Source: Moraxellaceae bacterium
GTDB lineage: Bacteria > Pseudomonadota > Gammaproteobacteria > Pseudomonadales > Moraxellaceae
Direction of reading: 5' to 3'
DNA: 10,259 bases
Assembly: GCA_003543245.1 (NCBI GenBank)
Contig: DPJB01000039.1
Location: 1-10,259 of the forward strand
Position 1 is the stretch's first letter. Each line of letters starts with the position of its first letter. Below, in pieces: positions 5,728 to 10,259 of this stretch. Both the position numbers and the translations under genes were made by a program. The notes under the pieces were generated by a model. It was not told the origin of the DNA. It searched no databases and saw only the letters and a program-made list of their open reading frames with translations.

Positions 5728-8361
5728 ATGGGCAAATCGCTCGTCATCGTCGAGTCGCCGGCCAAGGCCAAGACCATCAACAAGTACCTGGGCAAGGATT
5801 TCATCGTGAAATCCAGCGTGGGTCATGTCCGCGACCTGCCTGTCAGTGGCTCCGGCAAGCCGGTAGACCCTGCCGAGCGTGCCAAGGCTGCCGCAGCTAC
5901 GCGCAAGCTCTCGCCCGAGGCCAAGGCCTTGCAGAAGGAGAGCAAGGGCAAGTCGGCTCTTGTGGCCCGTATGGGGGTGGATCCGGAGCATGACTGGACG
6001 GCGCACTACCAGATTCTTCCCGGCAAGGAGAAGGTGGTTGATGAGCTGAAGAGGCTGGCGAAGGATGCCGACACCATTTATCTGGCCACTGACTTGGACC
6101 GCGAGGGGGAGGCGATTGCCTGGCACCTGCGGGAAGTCATTGGTGGTGATGATCAGCGCTTTCGTCGCGTCGTATTCAACGAAATCACCAAGAATGCGAT
6201 TACCGAGGCGTTCAAGAAGCCAGGCGTTCTCAATATTGACCGCGTGAATGCACAACAGGCACGCCGCTTTCTCGACCGTGTGGTTGGCTACATGGTGTCG
6301 CCGCTGCTCTGGGAAAAAATTGCACGTGGCCTGTCGGCCGGTCGCGTGCAATCGGTAGCCGTGCGGTTGGTGGTTGAGCGCGAGCGCGAGATACGTGCGT
6401 TTATTCCGGAAGAGTTCTGGGAAATTCATGCCGACACGCAAACAGCCAAGAAGGCGGCGTTGCGCCTTGAAGTGACCCGGCATAAAGACAGTGCCTTCCG
6501 CCCGAAGAACAAGGCGGAGGCGGATGCAGCACTGAAGTCACTGCAGGGCGCCAGCTATGTTGTTGCCAAGCGTGATGACAAGCCGACCCGTACACGCCCG
6601 AATGCCCCGTTCATTACGTCTACCCTGCAACAGGCAGCCAGTACCCGTCTTGGTTTTTCTGTAAAAAAAACCATGACACTGGCACAGCGCCTGTATGAAG
6701 CTGGCCACATCACCTACATGCGCACGGACTCGACCAATCTGAGCCAGGATGCGGTCGCTGCAGCGCGCGCTTTTATCGAGGACCAGTACGGCAAGAAATA
6801 CCTGCCGGAAAATCCGAACGTCTATTCCAGCAAGGAAGGTGCACAAGAGGCCCACGAAGCCATTCGTCCTTCTGATGTGACTGCCATGCCGGGCAGCCTG
6901 GCGGCGCTGGAGCGTGATGCCGAGCGTTTGTATGAGCTGATCTGGCGTCAGTTTGTTGCATGCCAGATGCCGGATGCCGAATATCTTTCCACCAGCATGA
7001 GTGTGTCAGCTGCTGATTTCGAGCTGCGTACACGCGGCCGCATTCTGAAGTTTGACGGTTTTACCAAGGTCATGGTGCCGGCACAGAAAGACAAGGAAGA
7101 TCTGGTGCTGCCGGATGTGGCCGTCGGCGAAGCCCTGTCACTGGTGAAGCTGGACCCGAGCCAGCATTTCACCAAGCCGCCGGCACGTTTCAGTGAAGCC
7201 ACGCTGGTGCGTGAACTGGAAAAGCGCGGTATCGGTCGTCCCTCCACGTATGCCGCCATCATCTCCACGGTGCAGGAACGTGGTTATGTGAAGCTGGAAA
7301 ATCGCCGGCTGTATGCCGAGAAGATGGGCGATATTGTTACGGATCGCCTGACCGAGAACTTCGATAACCTGATGGACTATGCCTTTACTGCCGAGCTGGA
7401 ACAGGAGCTCGACAAGGTGGCTGAAGGCCAGCTCGACTGGAAAAAGGTTCTCAACGACTTCTACAAGGACTTCAAGAAGAAGCTTGAGCATGCCGGGCAG
7501 GATGACGGCATGCGCCGCAATCAGCCGGTGACCACTGACATTCCCTGCCTGCTGTGCGGCCGCCCAATGCAGATTCGTACCGCCAGCACGGGTGTGTTCC
7601 TGGGTTGTTCCGGGTATGGATTGCCGCCCAAGGAACGCTGCAAGGGTACGGTCAATCTGGTGCCGGGTGGCGAAGTGGTTGCGCTGGACGAGAACGATGA
7701 CGAAAGCGAATCCCGGCAGTTGCTGGCGCGGCATCGCTGCCCGAAGTGCAGCACGGCCATGGACAGCTATCTGATCGACGAAGGCCGCAAGTTGCATGTG
7801 TGCGGTAATAATCCTGATTGTGACGGCTTTGAGATCGAGCAGGGCAGTTACCGGATCAAGGGCTATGAAGGTCCGCTGATCGAATGTGACAAGTGTGGCT
7901 CCGACATGCAGCTGAAGACCGGGCGCTTCGGTAAATATTTCGGCTGCACGAATTCGACTTGCGGCAATACACGCAAGCTGTTGCGCAGTGGTGAGGCAGC
8001 TCCGCCAAAGGCTGACCCGATTCCCATGCCTCACCTCAAGTGTGAGAAGTCGGATGACTTTTTCCTGTTGCGTGACGGAGCTGCCGGCCTGTTTCTGGCC
8101 GCCAGCCAGTTTCCCAAGCATCGCGAGACCCGTGCGCCGATGATTGAGGAGCTGCAAAGTGTTGCCGACAAGCTGGACGAAAAGCACCGCTACCTGTTGA
8201 AGGCACCGGCGCAGGATCCGGAGGGCAACAAGAGCGTGCTGCGTTTCAGTCGCAAAACGAAGGAGCAGTATGTTGTCACCGAAAAGGACGGCAAGCCGAC
8301 TGGCTGGCAGGCGTTCTACAGTGATGGCAAATGGACAGTGAGTCCTGCCAAGGGCAAATAA
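5728..8361 (+). CDS. topA: DNA topoisomerase I (type IA, omega protein)
   Basis: An 877-residue protein that aligns along its full length with E. coli TopA (865). It relaxes negative supercoils by cutting one strand and passing the other. The Toprim domain has Glu9 in VIVESPAKAKT and the acidic triad Asp122-x-Asp124-x-Glu126 (TDLDREGE). The catalytic Tyr330, with Arg332, lies in HITYMRTDS. Three C-terminal zinc modules are intact: Cys607/610/627/638, Cys671/674/692/698 and Cys720/723/740/745. A further region from about 767 (LKCEKSD) resembles the cysteine-poor C-terminal domain of E. coli TopA. The linker at about residues 40-80 is 11 residues longer than in E. coli, which accounts for the shift in numbering. 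The ATG is fixed by the conserved MGKSLVIVESP start; CGGA at 5713-5716 is a weak ribosome binding site. It has its own promoter. Confidence 0.98.
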   Translation: MGKSLVIVESPAKAKTINKYLGKDFIVKSSVGHVRDLPVSGSGKPVDPAERAKAAAATRKLSPEAKALQKESKGKSALVARMGVDPEHDWTAHYQILPGKEKVVDELKRLAKDADTIYLATDLDREGEAIAWHLREVIGGDDQRFRRVVFNEITKNAITEAFKKPGVLNIDRVNAQQARRFLDRVVGYMVSPLLWEKIARGLSAGRVQSVAVRLVVEREREIRAFIPEEFWEIHADTQTAKKAALRLEVTRHKDSAFRPKNKAEADAALKSLQGASYVVAKRDDKPTRTRPNAPFITSTLQQAASTRLGFSVKKTMTLAQRLYEAGHITYMRTDSTNLSQDAVAAARAFIEDQYGKKYLPENPNVYSSKEGAQEAHEAIRPSDVTAMPGSLAALERDAERLYELIWRQFVACQMPDAEYLSTSMSVSAADFELRTRGRILKFDGFTKVMVPAQKDKEDLVLPDVAVGEALSLVKLDPSQHFTKPPARFSEATLVRELEKRGIGRPSTYAAIISTVQERGYVKLENRRLYAEKMGDIVTDRLTENFDNLMDYAFTAELEQELDKVAEGQLDWKKVLNDFYKDFKKKLEHAGQDDGMRRNQPVTTDIPCLLCGRPMQIRTASTGVFLGCSGYGLPPKERCKGTVNLVPGGEVVALDENDDESESRQLLARHRCPKCSTAMDSYLIDEGRKLHVCGNNPDCDGFEIEQGSYRIKGYEGPLIECDKCGSDMQLKTGRFGKYFGCTNSTCGNTRKLLRSGEAAPPKADPIPMPHLKCEKSDDFFLLRDGAAGLFLAASQFPKHRETRAPMIEELQSVADKLDEKHRYLLKAPAQDPEGNKSVLRFSRKTKEQYVVTEKDGKPTGWQAFYSDGKWTVSPAKGK

Positions 8362-8368
8362 CCTGATG

Positions 8369-8425
8369 CCCCCTGTGTGATTTGCAGGGGGTGAGCTGCA
8401 AGCCTGTGCAAACGCTGACAGGCTT
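8369..8425 (+). terminator. Two hairpins after topA, possible weak terminator
   Basis: CCCCCTG (8369-8375) pairs with CAGGGGG (8385-8391), and AAGCCTGT (8400-8407) pairs with ACAGGCTT (8418-8425). Neither is followed by a run of T, so this is not a canonical intrinsic terminator. The hairpins may instead protect the topA mRNA 3' end or act with Rho. They begin 8 bases after the topA stop. Confidence 0.4.
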
Positions 8426-8480
8426 GAACCATTCGTGAACGCTGTCGTCAAATGACGGCGTGGTATTTTCTGGAAGATCG

Positions 8481-8735
8481 ATGTCTGCTGCTGCTTTTCT
8501 TGAAATTGTGGAAACCGATGACGGCGATGTGATCCTGCGTCGGGCAGATTCGACTCCGGGGCACTCCGAGCCGCTGGTGGCGATCCGGTTTTCACCCGAG
8601 GCACGGGCGATGCTTGGCGATCACCTTGGTGACATTGCCAGAAGCATGATTGGAGCGGGCGTGCAGATGGCGGGCCAGTTGCAGGCAGGCAATGCCGGGC
8701 TGCAGGACGACGACACACCTCATCTTTTGCACTGA
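8481..8735 (+). CDS. Small conserved-looking hypothetical protein downstream of topA
   Basis: An 84-residue acidic protein. I chose ATG at 8481, preceded by GGAAGA at 8472-8477; an upstream in-frame GTG at 8460 would add seven residues without a ribosome binding site. The sequence begins FLEIVETDDGDVILRRAD, continues PLVAIRFSPEARAMLGDHL, then DIARSMIGAGVQMAGQL, which looks like a two-stranded beta hairpin plus two helices. No cysteine, signal peptide or membrane segment is present. I recall a similar small protein (RRAD...PLV.IRFS) encoded after topA in some pseudomonads but know no function for it. Position in the same direction, 119 bases after topA, would allow read-through from topA. It is probably real given its coherent fold pattern and good start. 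Confidence 0.7.
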   Translation: MSAAAFLEIVETDDGDVILRRADSTPGHSEPLVAIRFSPEARAMLGDHLGDIARSMIGAGVQMAGQLQAGNAGLQDDDTPHLLH

Positions 8736-8756
8736 TCACTATGGCTTTTCCCGCAG

Positions 8757-8786
8757 TTCGCAGAGCGGGCCTGCCACTGCTAGACT
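8757..8786 (+). promoter_or_regulatory. Candidate promoter for the LOG/L,D-transpeptidase pair
   Basis: TTCGCA at 8757-8762 (four of six) is separated by 18 bases from TAGACT at 8781-8786 (four of six). Transcription would start near 8793, inside the inverted repeat that follows. This is a moderate match read by eye. Confidence 0.35.
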
Positions 8787-8807
8787 CCGGTAAAAGACAC
8801 CGGAGTC
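8783..8807. repeat. Inverted repeat overlapping the LOG gene ribosome binding site
   Basis: GACTCCGGT at 8783-8791 and ACCGGAGTC at 8799-8807 are perfect reverse complements around a 7-base spacer (AAAAGAC). The right arm contains the GGAG (8802-8805) that serves as ribosome binding site for the ATG at 8812. If transcribed it would hide that site in a stem; if transcription begins at the proposed promoter it would instead act as a DNA operator across the start point. Confidence 0.55.
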
Positions 8808-8811
8808 ACGC

Positions 8812-9468
8812 ATGTTCGACAGGAAAATGCCGGAAGCCTGGCGTGTGTTGCGCATTCAGTCCGAGCTGGTAGACGGCATCGAGCATCTCACCAAGATCGC
8901 CCATGCGGCGATTGTCTTTGGCAGCGCCCGTCTGGGGCCAGAGTCTCCCTATTACCATCAGGCGGAAGAACTGGGACGTCTGCTCTCCAGTGCCGGCTTG
9001 CCCGTCATCAGTGGCGGTGGTCCGGGGATCATGGAGGGGGTCAACAAGGGAGCCATCGGCAACGGTGCCTTGTCGATAGGCCTCAACATCAATCTTCCGC
9101 GTGAGCAGGAGGCCAATCCCTATCAGGACATCAGCCTGTATTTTCGCTACTTCTTCGTACGCAAATTCATGTTCATGAAGCATGCCGTGGCGTTTGCCAT
9201 TTTTCCGGGTGGCTATGGCACGCTGGACGAGCTGTTTGAGGCGCTGACCCTTATCCAGACGGAAAAGACCGAGCCGTTTCCAGTGGTGCTGATCGGGCGC
9301 ACGTACTGGCAGGGTATGGTCGACTGGTTGAAGAATACGATGCTGGTGGAGGGGTGCATTTCGAATGATGATCTTGAGCTGTTCTCGGTTGTTGACTCCG
9401 TGGATGAGGCGGCGCACATCATCATTGCCCATTACCGCAAGCATTATGCGGCGGACAAGGACACCTGA
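8812..9468 (+). CDS. LOG-family nucleotide 5'-monophosphate phosphoribohydrolase (TIGR00730 type)
   Basis: A 218-residue protein with the single Rossmann-like domain of the LOG (Lonely Guy) family. The nucleotide-binding segment SGGGPGIMEG lies at residues 67-76, and the family signature PGGYGTLDE at 132-140. Arg117 (VRKFM) and Glu140 match the catalytic Arg and Glu of LOG enzymes. Members cleave the N-glycosidic bond of nucleoside 5'-monophosphates, releasing the base and ribose 5-phosphate; in plants and some bacteria the substrate is a cytokinin nucleotide, and other bacterial members act on AMP, GMP or similar (PpnN type). At 218 residues it is nearer to the short LOG form than to PpnN (about 450). 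It was once annotated as 'lysine decarboxylase', which is wrong for this family. GGAG six bases before the ATG supports the start. The stop overlaps the next gene's ATG by one base (TGATG). Confidence 0.9.
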   Translation: MFDRKMPEAWRVLRIQSELVDGIEHLTKIAHAAIVFGSARLGPESPYYHQAEELGRLLSSAGLPVISGGGPGIMEGVNKGAIGNGALSIGLNINLPREQEANPYQDISLYFRYFFVRKFMFMKHAVAFAIFPGGYGTLDELFEALTLIQTEKTEPFPVVLIGRTYWQGMVDWLKNTMLVEGCISNDDLELFSVVDSVDEAAHIIIAHYRKHYAADKDT

Positions 9469-9944
9469 TGAAGCATCTGCATGTTTCGATTGCGGACCAG
9501 ACGCTGACCTTGCTGTGTGACGACCAGCCGGTTGCACATTATCTGGTGTCGACCGCCCTGAAAGGGCCGGGTGAGGCTAGTGGCAGCGAGCAGACGCCCA
9601 GGGGGCGGCACATCATACGTGCAAAGATCGGCGGGGGAATGCCGGTTGGGGCCGTGTTCCGTGGCAGGCGTCCTACCGGTGAGGTATGGACGCCAGAGCT
9701 GCATGTGCAGCATGCTGGTCGAGACTGGATTCTCAGCCGGATCCTCTGGTTGTCCGGTACCGAGCCTGGGCATAACCGTCTGGGGAATTGCGACACCATG
9801 CGCCGTTATATTTACATTCATGGCACGCCGGACACGGAGCCCATGGGGGTGCCCTTGTCACATGGCTGCATCCGCATGCGTAGTGCAGACATCATCGACC
9901 TGTTTGACCGGGTACCGGTGTATACCCCGGTACAGATTGACTAG
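9468..9944 (+). CDS. L,D-transpeptidase (YkuD) domain protein without an export signal
   Basis: A 158-residue protein consisting of little more than a YkuD catalytic domain. The active-site block is complete: His118-Gly119 (YIHGT), then Ser131-His132-Gly133-Cys134-Ile135-Arg136 (SHGCIRM) with Cys134 as nucleophile. N-terminal strands include the typical TPRGRHIIRAKIG segment. L,D-transpeptidases crosslink meso-diaminopimelate residues in peptidoglycan or attach lipoproteins, acting in the periplasm. This protein has no hydrophobic signal peptide or anchor: it begins MKHLHVSIADQTLTL, directly in the first domain strand, and I see no better upstream start since the ATG overlaps the LOG stop. 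Either it acts in the cytoplasm on muropeptides or nucleotide-like substrates, or it leaves by another route. Tight coupling to the LOG gene suggests co-expression. The domain call is strong; the biological role is open. Confidence 0.88.
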   Translation: MKHLHVSIADQTLTLLCDDQPVAHYLVSTALKGPGEASGSEQTPRGRHIIRAKIGGGMPVGAVFRGRRPTGEVWTPELHVQHAGRDWILSRILWLSGTEPGHNRLGNCDTMRRYIYIHGTPDTEPMGVPLSHGCIRMRSADIIDLFDRVPVYTPVQID

Positions 9945-10100
9945 GGCGGTTTTCAGGCTGGCCCGGGTTTTCCGAGGGGCTCTGCAGGTCGGGCGGGCGT
10001 GGCTTCGGGTCACCGGCAGGCTTTTGGTGGATGCGGGCCGGTTGAACTGTCTGAAAAATAAGCAATTGAAAACTATATGAAAAAAAACTGTATTTATCCT
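9945..10100. other. Gap before the tRNA operon
   Basis: About 150 bases with no convincing gene. The first part is GC-rich and carries no clear intrinsic terminator for the L,D-transpeptidase gene. The last 40 bases are AT-rich and belong to the upstream region of the tRNA promoter. The overlapping-frame readings here are short and lack a ribosome binding site. Confidence 0.6.
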
Positions 10101-10128
10101 TTGACAGTGAATCGCAAACCCCTATAAT
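10101..10128 (+). promoter_or_regulatory. Consensus sigma-70 promoter of the tRNA operon
   Basis: TTGACA at 10101-10106 and TATAAT at 10123-10128 both match consensus perfectly, with a 16-base spacer. Upstream (about 10058-10100) is rich in A and T, including eight A in a row, as in an UP element. Downstream is GCGCCCCA, a GC-rich discriminator typical of stable RNA promoters under stringent (ppGpp) control. It drives the tRNA-Val that begins 22 bases later. Confidence 0.9.
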
Positions 10129-10150
10129 GCGCCCCACGTTGAATGGCTGA

Positions 10151-10226
10151 GGGTGCTTAGCTCAGCTGGGAGAGCAGCTCCCTTACAAGGAGCGGGTCGG
10201 CGGTTCGATCCCGTCAGCACCCACCA
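10151..10226 (+). tRNA. tRNA-Val (anticodon UAC)
   Basis: A 76-base tRNA closely matching E. coli tRNA-Val(UAC). The acceptor stem GGGTGCT (10151-10157) pairs with AGCACCC (10216-10222), A10223 is the discriminator and CCA (10224-10226) is encoded. The D-arm has AGCTCAGCTGGGAGAGC and the T-arm has CGGTTCGATCCCG. The anticodon stem GCTCC/GGAGC holds the loop CTTACAA with TAC at 10184-10186, reading GUA and other GUN valine codons. It is the first gene after a strong promoter. Confidence 0.97.
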
Positions 10227-10241
10227 CAACGTACAGACCAA

Positions 10242-10259
10242 GCAGCGGTAGTTCAGTCG
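10242..10259 (+). tRNA. tRNA-Asp, 5' end only (cut by window edge)
   Basis: The last 18 bases, GCAGCGGTAGTTCAGTCG, match the start of gammaproteobacterial tRNA-Asp (acceptor strand, then the TAGTTCAGTCGG D-arm). It starts 16 bases after tRNA-Val, the usual spacing in a tRNA operon, and Val-Asp is a known order in pseudomonads. The anticodon lies outside the window, so the identity rests on the 5' end alone. Confidence 0.75.

Noticed and set aside
8446..8457. Short palindrome CGTCA-AA-TGACG before the 8481 gene
   Set aside because: Five-base arms are expected by chance several times in a window this size, and nothing else nearby supports a regulatory role.
7138..8739. A 533-residue open reading frame on the minus strand across topA and the next gene
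   Set aside because: It is antisense to topA, whose frame is confirmed by full-length alignment to E. coli TopA. The translation has no recognisable domain and is rich in His, Gln and Arg, as is usual for the antisense of GC-rich genes.
8806..9537. A 243-residue minus-strand open frame across the LOG gene
   Set aside because: It is the shadow of the LOG gene, which has intact family motifs and a good ribosome binding site. The minus-strand product has no known motif.
1..10259. Mobile elements, CRISPR arrays, prophage or toxin-antitoxin genes
   Set aside because: No transposase, integrase, regular spaced repeats, long direct or terminal repeats, or small two-gene toxin-antitoxin pair could be seen on either strand. 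The tRNA genes at the right end show no attachment-site duplication inside the window.

Overview
The window looks like a core chromosomal stretch of a moderately GC-rich gammaproteobacterium. The best fit is the Pseudomonadales/Oceanospirillales side, for example relatives of Pseudomonas, Marinobacter or Alcanivorax. Three things point there: LexA and TopA align almost residue for residue with the Escherichia coli proteins, the lexA - two hypothetical genes - topA neighbourhood recalls the Pseudomonas aeruginosa PA3007-PA3011 region (from memory), and a tRNA-Val(UAC) is followed by the start of a tRNA-Asp. The genus call is inference. I see no insertion sequence, prophage, CRISPR array or clearly foreign block.

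Layout. (1) Bases 1-170 are the 3' end of etfA, closed by a strong terminator. (2) A promoter at 273-300 leads a two-gene unit: a 202-aa protein with a textbook twin-arginine signal (352-960), then a 521-aa GMC flavoprotein (1029-2594). Together they look like a periplasmic alcohol-type dehydrogenase in which the signal-bearing small subunit may carry the signal-less flavoprotein through the Tat system. (3) A symmetrical terminator at 2609-2644 separates this unit from the convergent lexA gene (3265-2660). (4) Between lexA and the divergent MOSC-domain gene (3418-4221) lie two adjacent LexA-box sequences. (5) A 222-base gap holding an 18-base palindrome and a hairpin with a GGA loop precedes a two-gene unit of unrecognised function: a four-cysteine protein (4444-5154) overlapping by four bases a small membrane-anchored protein (5151-5606). 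(6) topA (5728-8361) has its own promoter and is complete, with three zinc-finger modules. (7) A small hypothetical gene (8481-8735) follows. (8) A LOG-family nucleotide phosphoribohydrolase gene (8812-9468) overlaps by one base an L,D-transpeptidase-fold gene (9468-9944). (9) A consensus sigma-70 promoter drives a tRNA operon: tRNA-Val(UAC) complete, tRNA-Asp cut by the window edge.

Functionally the region mixes housekeeping and DNA-topology/SOS functions (lexA, topA, tRNAs) with accessory metabolism (Tat/GMC dehydrogenase, MOSC protein) and some poorly understood conserved genes. I found no clearly new multi-gene system. The items most worth a second look are the Tat-small-subunit/GMC pair, the tandem LexA boxes facing a MOSC gene, the regulatory-looking 5' region and cysteine pattern of the 4444-5154 gene, the inverted repeat covering the LOG gene ribosome binding site, and the L,D-transpeptidase without an export signal.
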